A stretch of DNA of 64,000 bases from Whitmania pigra (taxonomy: Eukaryota; Annelida; Clitellata; Hirudinida; Haemopidae): contig JAJTWR010000231.1 in the NCBI GenBank assembly GCA_021613335.1, positions 1,185,001-1,249,000 on the forward strand, read 5' to 3'. The notes under the pieces were generated by a model that saw nothing but the letters and a program-made list of their open reading frames with translations, searched no databases and was not told the DNA's origin. Below, piece after piece: positions 1-28,400 of the stretch (position 1 is its first letter; every line of letters begins with the position of its first letter). The translations under genes and the position numbers were made by a program.

Positions 1-3680
<3,680 letters not shown>

Positions 3681-3683
3681 ACA

Positions 3684-4640
3684 ATGCCCATCATAATCAT
3701 CAGCTCTGGTCGTCGTCCTCATCATCACTGTCATCACTATCATCACCTTCGTCATCAGTCGTCATCATTCATCGCCAGCACTGTCCTCATAATCTTCATC
3801 TTTTTAATCCTGCTCATTTTCATCGATTCTAGCACCGATTTAATATTTCAATCACCATCATCATCATCATCATCATCTACCTGTTCCTACATCTTCGAAT
3901 TCATCCTTCCAATCCACTCTCTAAATCATCCATTCATCGTCCGACTCATCCATCCATCCAGCCAATAATTCATCCATACATCTAACAATTCGGCCACCCA
4001 TCCAGTTTCTAATTCATCCATTCATCTTCCGACTCATCCATCCATCCAGCTTATAATCCAACCATCAATTCATCTAACAATTCATTCAACCATTCCAGTA
4101 TCCAATTCGTCCATCCATCTTGCCTTTCCAAGTTTCCCTTCGCAGCAGAGATGATTGTTTCGCTAAGGCAAACATTCGTCTTTATCGATCTACAGCTCTG
4201 CACTCTTTGAGACCATGTTTCGTGGTCCTGCTCATCAGCATATTTTATCGCCCAACATCACCCTCCATCATCGTCATCATCACTCTCAATCATCGTCATC
4301 ATCATCCTTCATCATCGTCATCATCATCCTTCATCATCGTCATCATCATCCTTCATCATCGTCATCATCATCTTTCATCATCATCATTCATCATCGTCAT
4401 CATCATCATCCTTCATCATCGTCATCATCACCCTTCATCATCGTCATCATCATCCTTCATCATCGTCATCATCATCCTTCATCACCGTTATCATCACCCT
4501 TCATCATCGTCATCATCCTTCATCATCGTCAACATCATCATTCATCATCGTCATCATCCTCATTCATCATCGACATCACCAATACCATCCTTCATCTTCA
4601 CCATCATCATCATCATCTTCAAAACTACTCTCACTCGTAG
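3684..4640. repeat. Degenerate ATC-class satellite block
   Basis: Runs of TCATCATCGTCATCATCAT-type sequence with frequent single-base changes dominate 4255-4640 and parts of 3684-3790. Between them (about 3940-4110) lies a decayed longer-period repeat built on CATCCATCCA and AATTCATC. The block is open in several frames only because the repeat has no stop codon, so the His/Ser/Ile-rich frames are not credible proteins. Confidence 0.85.
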
Positions 4641-4784
4641 TCATCATAGTCGTCATCGGATGGACATTAACAGTCGAACACATGCTTCACAGTAGTATGA
4701 TGTTCGCAATTTTTGCTCGTTTTCATTCTCCATGTTCTCCCTCAATCCATCAAGTCATTCATCCGCTGCTCTTCCGTTCATCGA

Positions 4785-4945
4785 CATCCATCATCCATAC
4801 ATCCACCTATCTATCCACCCATCCATCCATCTACCCATCCAACCATCCACACATTCATCCGTCCACCTATCTATCCACCCAACCATCAATCCACCTATCA
4901 ATCCATTTACTTATCCAACCATCCATCCACCTATCCATCAGCTTT
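4785..4945. repeat. (ATCC)n-type tetranucleotide array
   Basis: Imperfect repeats of CATCCATCTAT, CACCCATC and similar units. Three overlapping forward frames and one reverse frame are open across it, which is an artefact of the tetranucleotide period. Confidence 0.85.
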
Positions 4946-5129
4946 TTTTTTTCCTTGTTTATTTGCGTCACTACCACTTTCCTTCTCCAGTTTTTTTTCA
5001 AGTTTATTGCTCGAGTTGTCCGTGTTTGTTTTGTTTTAATGTCGTCCATGACGTAGTTGTCCGTGAACGGTGACGTCATGAAAATGGCTGCCAGGTTTGA
5101 GACGTTGAGTTCGAGTCATACTTTTAACT

Positions 5130-5691
<562 letters not shown>

Positions 5692-6257
5692 CGATGACAT
5701 GATGGAATCTAGAGAGTGATATCGACCATTTGACTTGTGACGTAACATTCGTTAACTTTCAACGAATCAGATGTCCAATGTCCAATTCGTTTAATTGATT
5801 TAAAGTCATAAAACGAGCCAGTATTGAAATGAGGAGGATGATGACGACGACGAAGATGAAGTGAGATGTTGACGGCGAGGAGAGAGTATAGGTGGATGGA
5901 AGACATTTCAATCGGTTCATTCCCATTGAACCAGTTTCCTGATGCTGAGGGTCTGCACTTTTTAAATGAATTAAAAAGAAAGCCAAGCCTGTTTATCTGG
6001 GTCGCTACTTTGGAATTGTGCATGAATAAGGAGTGCAATTACCATGTTTGAGTTTAAAAATAACTTCTTAACTTTTTAATAATTCGTTACAATTTTATCT
6101 TTCTCTGGACCACCGTCGTTGTAACCATTAGATTAAATATCGTAATATTATTATTATTCTTATTGTTAATTGTGGTGAGTACATAATGACAGTAAAAATA
6201 ATAACGGTAATAATTACGTACTAATTATTCATATATTATATAACAAACTAGTAATTT

Positions 6258-6301
<44 letters not shown>

Positions 6302-6590
6302 CCTTTATGATTTACCGGCGTCATGGCGGCGTAGTATAGGTCGTAGCGATGGAAGGTGACAGAGATATGTGATCGTATGACGATTATGATGACGATCTTG
6401 GTTATCTTTTATGCTCTTTCATTTAAAAGTGACACAAGTTATGAGCGTCTGAGATGTTCAAAGTGGATTCGTCATCAGACTCTCACAGTTGAATCTTGGT
6501 CGAAGTCGTTCATCAATTTCCATGCCCCACTTTCCTGCTCCAATTTGCTTCGTGGAGTTCACCACGACGTGAAGATAGTCTTGTCGATCG
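5692..6590. other. Non-coding stretch, no gene seen
   Basis: The 60-110 codon frames here lack recognisable domains or splice context. A short (ATT)n lies at about 6262-6294. Confidence 0.5.
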
Positions 6591-6592
6591 TC

Positions 6593-6872
6593 TTGTTGTT
6601 GTTGATTGTTAGGGATTGAATGTTGTTGTTGCTGTATGGGATTAAATGTTGTTGTTGTTGTTGATTGTTAGGGATTGAATGTTGTTGTTGCTGTATGGGA
6701 TTAAATGTTGTTGTTGTTGATTGTTAGGGATTGAATGTTGTTGTTGCTGTATGGAATTAAATGTTGTTGTTGTTGATTGTTAGGGATTGAATGTTGTTGT
6801 TGCTGATATCGTCTGGGAATTGAATGTTGTTGTTGCTGTATGGGATTAAATGATGTTGTTGTTGTTGTTGTT
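6593..6872. repeat. GTT-rich minisatellite, unit about 57 bp
   Basis: The landmark GATTGTTAGGG recurs at about 6604, 6663, 6719 and 6776. Each copy is followed by ATTGAATG, (GTT)n, GCTGTATGG and ATTAAATG. Unit length varies between 56 and 59 bp because the GTT run varies. A more diverged copy ends near 6870. Confidence 0.9.
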
Positions 6873-6916
6873 CTACGGGATTAACTGCCGAGATCTCTCT
6901 CCAGACACCCCTTTCC

Positions 6917-7185
6917 TTAACAACAACAACAACAACATCTAATTACACCACAAACAACAAAAACAACAACAACAACGTCTAATTACACCACAAACAACAA
7001 AAACAACAACAACAACATCTAATTACACCACAAACAACAAAAACAACAACAACAACGTCTAATTACACCACAAACAACAAAAACAACAACAACAACATCT
7101 AATTACACCACAAACAACAAAAACAACAACAACAACGTCTAATTACACCACAAACAACAAAAACAACAACAACAACGTCTAATTA
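6917..7185. repeat. AAC-rich minisatellite, exact 40-bp unit
   Basis: The landmark AATTACACCA recurs every 40 bp at 6941, 6981, 7021, 7061, 7101 and 7141. It is followed by CAAACAACAAAAACAACAAC and AACAAC(A/G)TCT. The only variation seen between units is ACATCT versus ACGTCT. Its AAC strand is complementary to the GTT array immediately upstream. Confidence 0.95.
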
Positions 7186-9928
7186 TAACACCCTTCAGTA
7201 ACTTCAGCCTTAATTCACTCCTGAGCAAATATGAGATGACAAAATCATCATCACAGTCTCACATCCGTCATCATCTCTTTTATTAACGCACGTCGTTACG
7301 ACATTCGAAAAGTGACTTCTTCAAACGCTTTTTTAGATTTTCTTTTTCAAATGACGAACACAACTATGTCGAGGTCAGTTGTTACTGTGTAAGCATAATA
7401 GTATTATATATATATAATATATATATATATATATACTAATAATAATATACATAATATTGTTGTTGTTGAATGTATAATATAATATAAATAATATATGTAC
7501 TATGGGATTTGTTCACATATTTTGTATTTGCTTGTTTAATATTGTTGTACTTAATATTGTAGTTGCGTATACAACGTGCGAGTTGAATGTTGCAAATGTT
7601 GGTGGATTTCTCAATTGTGTTGTTTGTGTTGCTGTTTTATGTTGATTGTCTTGCGATTCGAACAATGTCCAAGTGCTTGTCCTCCTCGTCGTCATCGACA
7701 CAACATCAGCATCATTATCATCGTCACAACATCAGCATCATTATCATCGTCACAACATCAGCATCATTATCATCGTCACAACATCAGCATCATTATCATC
7801 GTCACGACTATCAGCATCATTATCATCATCACACAACAACTATTGCAACGAACTCCATTTGCGCGACTTTATATCTCATTTGTTGTAATTGGTTTTCTAT
7901 CCAATCACGTGATGAATTATTATTATTATTATTATTAATATAAAAAAAATGTATATTGTTGTTATTATTAATATTATCATTATCATTTTCATATAAAAAT
8001 GCAAATTATAAATATTTTTATTGCAATTATTATCGCTTAAATTGTTATAAAATAATAATCAGTTCATTGTCACACAAATGCAGTGAATGCACGCAATGGC
8101 AACAACAATAATAATAATATAATATTGATATTATTAATAATACACAATGTTAGTTAATATTCTCTCTTAATAGGCTTTGGCGATGTAATAAGTATGAGAT
8201 ATTGTAATATAATCTATCATGATTATCATTACAGCTATTATAATTATTATTATTATCATTATCGTTATTATTATTAGCAGTCGCAAGTGTAATTTTAACA
8301 ACAACGATGCAACAATTACGGTACCATACACGAAAGGTGGAAACAAGCCATACCTTCATTACTATCGCCACCATAATTAGTTGCCATCATCATCATCATC
8401 ATCATCATCATCCCCATTATCATCATCGTCGTCGTCGTCGCCATACATGAAAGAGCGAGGTGCAATGTCGTTAAAGTGAAATGATTATTAAAAACATCTT
8501 GACCTATAATCGCCAATAAGTTGACCTCGTGTTCACCTCTGACCCACTTTCTTGAATTTCTGTTAGTTGAACTGGATCATATGTTGCGTGATACGAGCGT
8601 CGTTCAGCCAGCATGCATAAGAAATAATATTATTAGAAATATGATTTATTCAGGATATGCATACTTATTCAGAGCAATAATTGTGTAACTTAATTATTAA
8701 TTATTAATTATGTATTTACGCGTCATACGAAAGGACAGACACGGAGACAAAGAGACAAATACAAAGGCAAAGGGACAAATACGGAGGCAGACATCGAGAG
8801 CGGAAGAGCAATCGTTGGAGTGCACGTAATAAGCTTTTGTGTAAACAACTGGCATCCCTCATGCAAACACCAACATAAACCTTATAAACATTTCACTCAC
8901 CGACAACACATAATGACCGCTCACAAACACGGGACACATCCGCAAGGACATACGAAGAAGGGAAGTTAGTGGGACAAGCAGAGATACGCAGGAGAGGAGA
9001 CAGGCAGATGGATAGTACGAATAAACATTTACTTCAAGCGAAGAGCGTAAACAAAAGCACATCGTGGGGGGCGATGGGTAAACAATTTCTAGAATAACAA
9101 GGAATAACAAGGCCGTATTAATATATATATATAACATCCTCATCTTCCTCATCCTCCTCTTGTTGTTGATGTTGCTGATGACGTTGTTGATAACTTTCCT
9201 TGCTGGAGTATTGTTCGGTTGTAGTTTCAGTTAGATTTCGTTGACGATGAACTCGTCGTTCGGATTACTTTGTTGCTGTTGCTGTTGTTGTTATTGAGAT
9301 TCTTGTGAGTTTGCTTGAGTATCATTGTCATGACATCATGATGAATTAATGAACGATCGCCATTGTACATGATGATGATGTTGATGTATTATCATTGTCA
9401 TCGTACGTGTAGAACATTAAAACATTATGTAATATTATTGGAATTAAGAACATTGTAGTAAAATTGAAATTATAATATTGAAATTAAGAACATTGTAGTA
9501 TGTATATTTATACTCAAACGATGAAACTGATTAAAAGTCAATGAAAATATTTCTTTTAATATAATTTGTTGTTGTTGGTCAAATGAGAGTTTGTTTTGCT
9601 GTGTTGAAAGCGAAAAAAAAGGAGACCACCAAGCAACAACAACAACAACAATGCATCATTCGTTTCTTGTAAATAAGACAACAACAACAACAAAACATAA
9701 TTCCTCTCTTATTTATAGTTAACAATAACAAGAATGACGTCACAGGCGCATAGATGTATAGAGATGGTGATAATTCGTGGCTATTACATTCATTAATTAT
9801 GCACGGATATATTTATTGATAAGACAGCATTGTTGATCATCGTGATATGCTAATGACATGGTAATGCTATGACATCATCGTTACGATTAATTTCGTTAAC
9901 AACTTAATCATTCAAGCAGTGATTTCAA
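7186..9928. other. Non-coding upstream region of FoxP
   Basis: Apart from the 26-bp minisatellite, this holds a (TA)n run at about 7408-7435, ATT/ATC runs near 7917-7940 and 8384-8415, and AAC runs near 9633-9652. No gene, tRNA or convincing promoter motif was recognised. An upstream non-coding FoxP exon may lie here, but I cannot place it. Confidence 0.5.
7698..7832. repeat. 26-bp minisatellite
   Basis: About five copies of a unit that reads ACAACATCAGCATC followed by ATTATCATCGTC. The last copies are slightly changed. All three forward frames are open over it because 26 bp is not a multiple of three, so no protein is inferred. Confidence 0.9.
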
Positions 9929-21758
<11,830 letters not shown>

Positions 21759-22978
21759 GAAATTTGGGAAAAAGAACAATTAACAATTCCATCTTCAAAG
21801 AAGTCATGAAACTACAAATTCAATATCGTCTCATGTCGGAAAACATATCAGTTTTTGGGCAGTTTACAACCGAAAGCACCTACAAGACGTCAGACTATTT
21901 GCATCATGCACAGGGTTTCATGTGTGTCTGTGACATGATTTCAGTTTTGTTTTGACCAATTCATTGCATACATTTATTGTTTAATCTCCTTTTACATTAA
22001 AAACATCGATTTATTCGTAAAGTGACGTTTGAGACTGACCGCGTACTTCACGCATGACAGCAGACATTTCAAGGTGTTTCAGATAAGAAAAGATAAGATT
22101 ATCAGCGATTTGTGTTTGCGTCAGCGATTTTGATTTGGAGTTGATGAGCAATAAAATTATTGTTGTCGTATGAATCTGTAGCAAACAATTTTATTAAAGA
22201 ATGTCTCAATGGAATGTGCCTCCGTCTCTTAAGACGTGTTTTGGTTTCCAAGCAAAATGATGATAAAGTACTCAAAGTGCTTTCAAAAATGCATTTTCAT
22301 TCCAACATCGAGAATGAGTCATGACTTTAAACGATTTTTCGTCCTACTTACACCATTATTCGATGTTGTGACTCATGTGTCTCTTGTGCGACATTTGGAT
22401 GTGTGATTAAGCAGACGAATTCCCACTCAATGTTTAGCTATGGAAATATAGGTATTGTATTCGGTTTCAGTCTCACGATACCTGCTAATATCCTGAGATG
22501 TGAGACTTTCACGAATTATAATAAACTACAACGTATGCATCAAATATTTCATTTTTTATATGGAGAATCAATAAATGTTTGTAATTTTTTGATTCCGAGG
22601 TGTGAGTAAACATCTTGCAATATCCGCATGATCTTAATATGTGTGGTCATCTATTAAGAGAATTCAAACAAATTAAATATTTCGTTAGTAGTCATCTTTA
22701 TCCTAATATTCGTGTTCCAGAATGAGAAATAATAAGCTGATATATTTGGTCGTTATTTTGCGTAAAGAGACGCATCATTAGGCAATTCAGGTACGTAGCC
22801 AAAAACGGCATTAATTATTACTCATTTTTAATTATTTAATTGTTTCTAAAATAAAATACAAAATGATTGAACTTTTTAAGATCCACTAAAGAAGGATCTA
22901 ATGTTTTTGTGTATGCTTAGACATCATTAAAACAAAAACAAAACAAGTATTTTCTAATTATCGCTCGGACACAGAATA
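21759..22978. other. FoxP 3'UTR and FoxP-ZNHIT3 intergenic region
   Basis: No frame here resembles a protein. The first part is probably FoxP 3'UTR. There is no long microsatellite, unlike the region upstream of 17 kb. Confidence 0.5.
22150..22155 (+). promoter_or_regulatory. Possible FoxP polyadenylation signal
   Basis: AATAAA lies about 390 bp after the FoxP stop codon, in AT-rich sequence with no competing gene. It is the first canonical hexamer I noticed on this strand after the stop. Confidence 0.4.
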
Positions 22979-23660
22979 ATGTCTTCTCGAAAGCAAATAT
23001 GCGAGGTGTGTCTTGAGAACGAATCAAAATACAAATGCACTAAATGTTACATGAGATATTGCGGACTGACGTGTTTCAAAATCCACAAAGAAGGAAGCAC
23101 TTGTTCTGATCAGGCATGTTATTTTATGTTTTAGATTACATAACATTGCATACAAGAATTGTCTGAATTGGATGGAATTTTAACATCTTAGTATGATTAA
23201 TCATTTCTTTGCTCAGAGTTTAATCAAATGTAGAAATCTTATTCTAATTTGCTTCCTACTACTAATAAGTAAATTAGAAGTTTAATTGATAATATTAATT
23301 ATTAACTGTATTAAAAATGAAATTAATTTTTGTGATTTAACGTTTCTATTTCAGACCAAAAAAAGAGCAACTGAGGAACATCAAGCGAAGCATCAAACTT
23401 CAGAAGCTACAAACAATTATCTGAACAGTTTGAATGATGAAGATGTAGTAAATGAAGAAATTTTAATGAAACTTTGGCAATCACCTGACATTCAGTTGGC
23501 ATTGAAAAATAAAGAAATTGTTGATGGATTGATGGCACTTAACTCATCAACAAAACCTGATGCAGACTTCTTAAAGTTTGCTAATGTGCCACAGTACGGT
23601 GACTTTATTGATAAGTGTATTGAGACCATCGGAAACATCAAGTCCGAGATAGAGGAATAA
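22979..23660 (+). CDS. ZNHIT3: HIT-type zinc finger protein, ZNHIT3-like, two exons
   Basis: Exons 22979-23113 and 23355-23660 encode 146 aa, close to the 155 aa of human ZNHIT3. The N-terminal HIT finger has the expected zinc ligands: C8 and C11 (CEVC), C20 and C23 (CTKC), C28 and C32 (CGLTC), H36 and C42. The C-terminal half is helical and acidic, with LMKLWQSPDIQLALKN and NVPQYGDFIDKCIETIG, which fits the ZNHIT3 C-terminal domain. In other animals ZNHIT3 acts in box C/D snoRNP assembly and as a nuclear-receptor cofactor. The exon 1 donor reads CAG|GCATGT, so the intron appears to be GC-AG; the nearest GT (4 nt on) breaks the frame. AATAAA overlaps the stop codon region. Confidence 0.9.
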
Positions 23661-24580
23661 ATATTTTGAAAAATTTTCATTGTTTTGAAATGGTTTTAAA
23701 CAAAATATTCAGTCATTGAGAAACTATAATTATTATGGTTTCTTGATAAAGTGATGAAATGCATATTCGTTAATTTCCTTGTAGCTGAAAAATGAGAAAT
23801 ATACCTTTTTTACTACAGATTGAGTTCTTACACAAACCATCTTCCTATAGCCTAATGTAATTGTCGTTCTTCGGGTGTTTTGATATTTTTCAGAACCAAA
23901 ATCAAATGATAGTAGTAATAATAAATAGAGATGATTTTAAGATTTTACGATGTTACATAAATCAATAAAATTTACAATTAAGATCTATTTTTAATATTTT
24001 GAGGAGGGGGAAAACTTGAACCCGTAAACCCTCCCCCTAAATACGGACCTGATCCTCCCAAAACTACCTACCTCCCAAATAACGAGATCCAATGAAAGCA
24101 AGTTGAAAATGACTTTGAAGGCTTAAATTATAATTCTTGAAACAATTAAATAAGGTCCAGTGAGATGTCATAGTTCTCGTCCACGCCTACTCCAGACGAG
24201 AGTTTACCTGGTGCATCACTACTCAAAAATAGGCGTGGCCACGGGACTAGTTTGGGTATTTTCATTAAAATATCAGATCAGTTTTGATAATGAAACTACT
24301 AGTGTCTTTGCTTTTATTATGTGAAATTAATCACTTACCGCGAATTCACTCGTATTACACTGTTGTAATATTTATGTACAGACTGTTTAGTGTACATTGT
24401 ACTAAACGAACTTCTCCCTTACCTCGGCCAATTTAAAAATCCCGACCACGTCAATAATTGCTTAAGCCATGGGTCTTGTTTTAAATTTACAAAAATATTT
24501 TGGTCAATTATTTTAATTTACTAAGCAATTTGTCAGATTTTATTTGAATTAAATAGTTACGATAGAAATCGCTGCTCCCT
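23661..24580. other. Intergenic region between ZNHIT3 and NICN1
   Basis: AT-rich sequence with no gene recognised. Complementary short blocks CACGCCTAC (about 24182) and TAGGCGTGG (about 24230) could pair, but nothing else marks them as functional. Confidence 0.5.
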
Positions 24581-24594
24581 GTCGTCAAGGCAAC
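24581..24594 (+). promoter_or_regulatory. Candidate RFX X-box upstream of NICN1
   Basis: GTCGTCAAGGCAAC matches the ciliary X-box consensus GTHNYYATRRNAAC at 13 of 14 positions; the single mismatch is A for T at position 8. It lies 23 bp before the NICN1 ATG. RFX factors bind such sites close to start codons of ciliary genes, and NICN1 belongs to the tubulin polyglutamylase complex. The match is seen in the sequence; the function is inferred. Confidence 0.5.
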
Positions 24595-24617
24595 GACAAT
24601 CTCTACATCAAACAACC

Positions 24618-25298
24618 ATGTCAAGTTTCGAGTTTAAGCCCTTGGATTGCACCGTGCGTACTGTGAGTCACGTTTCCCTCGACAACCCCGATTCAGTTTC
24701 AAACAATGTACCAGGATTCGGCTACGTGGACATCACTTTTCCAAAGCACAGTAGTGTCGATATCAAAGATGTCAAGTTCAAGAACTTCTACACTCATCGC
24801 ATTCAAATTCTTTCTCGGAAGAGCGATCCTCAAAAAGTTCCGGCCTCAGACGAATCGGCGTGGCGGGTGAATATTCCGTGGCTGACACTGATGCCCGATG
24901 CACATAGCCACAAACACTCAGAAAGCCAGTTCTCTCTCAAGAGAAGGCTCAACAACGCGATCAAAGATGTCACTCACCTCCGAATATATCTTCAGCAACC
25001 ATCTTTTATCTGGAAAGAATTCAGAATTGATGATGTAAAGGTATTTGGGCTGCCTTCAGGAAGCTCACCAGCAAAATTATCACTACCAAGCTGGTTCCAG
25101 CAACTCAATGAAACTAATGAAACAAAAGTATCAAAGGACTCCATAAAAAAGCAATCGTTAGAAGATCTCAGCTCCAGAATGCAAGAATTAATGGCCTGCC
25201 TTAGAATTGCAAATGAATGTCAAGAAGACTTGGCAATCAAAAAGTATGATGTTGATGGTTGTTATGACATAAACGTTCTGTCACATTCAGGAAAATAA
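24618..25298 (+). CDS. NICN1: Nicolin-1, tubulin polyglutamylase complex subunit
   Basis: A single uninterrupted 226-aa frame, close to human NICN1 (213 aa). Family landmarks appear in order: GYVDITFPKHSSVDIKDVKF, FKNFYT, LMPDAHSHK, the LRIYLQQPSFIWKEFRIDDV block, LPSWFQQLN, and the C-terminal YDVDGCYDINVLS. Nicolin-1 is a non-catalytic subunit of the TTLL1 polyglutamylase complex, which adds glutamate chains to tubulin in axonemes and neurons. No signal peptide or membrane segment is visible. AATAAA at 25350-25355 lies about 50 bp after the stop. The gene is convergent with cathepsin B copy 1, whose stop is only 125 bp away. An X-box-like motif lies just upstream. The lack of introns contrasts with its neighbours. 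Confidence 0.95.
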   Translation: MSSFEFKPLDCTVRTVSHVSLDNPDSVSNNVPGFGYVDITFPKHSSVDIKDVKFKNFYTHRIQILSRKSDPQKVPASDESAWRVNIPWLTLMPDAHSHKHSESQFSLKRRLNNAIKDVTHLRIYLQQPSFIWKEFRIDDVKVFGLPSGSSPAKLSLPSWFQQLNETNETKVSKDSIKKQSLEDLSSRMQELMACLRIANECQEDLAIKKYDVDGCYDINVLSHSGK

Positions 25299-25422
25299 AC
25301 ACTGGGCTTTGATAAACACATTTTAATACTTTTTGCAGTGACGGCTCGAAATAAATGTTCATGCGAGCAACAAACAAAATATTAAAAATTCTACAAATTC
25401 AGCAAACGAAAATGTTGGCTTC

Positions 25423-28400
25423 TTAATATCCTGTCTTTGGGGTACCTGCAACTGCATCTGATTCGATGCCACACTCATTCACTCCTCTTAAAATTTTGAA
25501 GAATCCTGAAAATTCATTTGAAGTAATTTAGATGCATTAAAGATGACAGCAATTGGGCAGATTGTCAAAGTATGTTGCTTTAATAAATAAGCTGTCACAT
25601 GATTCTAGCAATTTAGCAATCAGATAATAAACTAGCTGCTGCACATATTCACATAAAAGATATAAGTATGAAAATATAAGGAAATCTAAAATAACTGACC
25701 ATTCTCTCCCCAGTCTGAGTTCCACGAGTTAGCCAAAAGCCAGTATTTGGTGCCGTTTTCAACTCCCCATCCGAGAAGCTTCACCGCATGACCTCCGAGT
25801 ACAGATCCTGTCACGTGCTTGTAAACACCTTTAAATGCAGAACAACTTTTTAGCACCAATGGCCAATAATTTAGGTAGCACATGATTTTACATATTTTGC
25901 ATTCAAAAGCAAGAAAATTAATAGAAGTAAAAGAATAGCTTGATGCTAATAATCGAAACAATGGTGACAAACCAGATTTGTAGCTGGGGAAATCCTCGTA
26001 GACCATGAAATCAACTTCAACAGGTCCGTGGTTCATGAGTTCCTTCATGATTTGTTCAGGATTGCCAGACACTGAGTAAGTATCCATACCTGCAATCATC
26101 AATAAATATTTGACACTCATGATTGGCTCCAAAAAATCAAGAAAACATTTTAATCAAACATTTCCCTGTGAAGGAATGATTTGTATTATGATATAGAAAT
26201 CTCCCAGATTGGCGATGTATAACAATGAAAAATCATATTTAATCTTATGTAAATTCCCAAACTAATATTTAGACTATTAAATATTTTATAATTTAAAACA
26301 TTTCATGCATTTTTGTGCAATTAATATTTTGCCAAATTGATTGCAAAGCAAAATGAACTGTGGATCACCGAAATCAATGCCATGTCATATAAGTAGAAAT
26401 ATTAATAAACTTCAGCAGGCATTATTATTTCTAGCTTACTGTAATGCTTGTCTTCAGGGTAAGAAAGTTTGTAGCCATCCCTGCACTTGTGTTCACATTT
26501 CGGGGTAGGAACTTCCCCATGGCACGGGGGTCGGCTGCCGTTGACGTGGTGTTCGCAAGGAGCAATCGAATATGGACGACATCCCTTTAGGAAATAATAA
26601 TAATAATATTAGTATTGCATTAAATCTTATGTGGTTGTTGCATTTATATTGTAAAACTAGGATTTGATCGTGCCATTGTTTTACTCCTAAGAACAAATTT
26701 ACCATATACAAATGATTAAATTTAAGTTCAGTAAAATTAAATTATTGTATAGACTTAATTATACTTAAATTTATTTTTGTAATCTTATGTATTTGTTAAT
26801 TTTAAGTTTTGAGTTCATTCTGAGAAATCACTCAACATTCCATCAATTAATTCAGCATTAGATTTTTAATAAGAATTAGATAGTATTTATAGTATTGAGG
26901 TCCGAGAACTAGTAAGTTTTAGAGTAAGTTTATTAAGCAAGTATTCAGTAAACGGAACTGAATAGTCGAAGGTAAGAGTTTAAGGATATTTGGGCTTCTA
27001 AGTTGTTTGGATTCTCGCTGAATGTCAGGTGATTAGCGAGAATACTTTCTATAGCAATAATAGTGATACCACATGCATGAAAAAGATACCACATATAATT
27101 AAATATAAATTTAATTACACTAGCAATATAAACTTAATTAATTTCAAAAACTAAGTTTACACACTAATTATCTGTCATATCTATATGAAAACCAAGCCAA
27201 ATGATATCAGGATTTTTCAAGAATTAAATATTTATGCGAGAGTGATACGATCAAAAGCAATAAATTACACATCGAGCATCACAAGCATCTAATTTAGGAA
27301 AGAAAACCACAACTGCAAAATGTAAATGGGAGATCCTGGACCAACATCCAATATTTGCAATAAAGATTTTTTAATTGCAAGAAGGTCAAAAGTAATTATT
27401 AATTCAACACCATATCGATACATATTGTAAGAAACACATTTTCTAGTTGCCATCAACCAAAACATTGCATGCTAATTAGTATGCCATACATTCAAATGTG
27501 GTGCAAAACAGCACATTACTTTGATGACTAATGCCTAGTTTAATGAACCAAGTAAAAACATTTTCTATTAATTAAATCTATTTCATTAATAAAAATTTTA
27601 TCCCTTACTGCTCATCCAAAAATACTAACTAATGATTCACAAACAGCAACCATGCAATCCATCTATTTATTTATTCTTAAGCACCTCATTTCAAACAAGC
27701 ATCCAAAACAGGATGAGACCAATTAATCCTAATATGTTAATTCAATATCTACACTTAAATATATGCAAATAAAAAATCACAACCTGATTTGAACCATACT
27801 GTCCTCCTGTCACAATGCCTGTGTTCTGGTAATACTCCCAGGCACTTTCAGGATATCCACCAAAACATCTAAATTAATTATTTATTAATATTATTAAACA
27901 AGTTATGGTCATAAAATTAAAAATTTCTTGAAAATTTTGTCATAATAACCCTCCAATATAACAAATACCAACAAAAAGATCATCAAACAGTCATTTAAAT
28001 AACTTACCCATCACCACAAGAGCTGCAACATGTGAGCAGATCTTCTGCAGAGATGTGAGCATGAGCTTTAGCATTGGAAGCAATACAAATTCTATCAGAA
28101 ATGGCCGCAACTGCTCCAAATGCCTGTAATAACAAAATTGAGAGAATAATCTTGAATTCATACTTCAATATGCTTTTAAATCATTTGAACTATTGAGCAT
28201 CAATCAAAACACCAAACAAACCCAGCATGATCCGCAAGATCCTTGATCCCTGATCTCTTTCAGAGTTGGGCAATCTGGCCACTTCTCTCTTGGGTCGAAA
28301 GATTCTGGGAGCTCTTCGTTATCGGCAATGGTGTGGTACCTCACGGGCAGCTTGTTCCCACTTTTCAAGGAGCCACAAAGGCTTTTGACATCATCTATTG

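Noticed and set aside
4120..5073. Overlapping 100-190 codon frames rich in His, Ser, Ile and Pro
   Set aside because: They translate degenerate ATC and ATCC repeats; several frames are open at once over the same bases.
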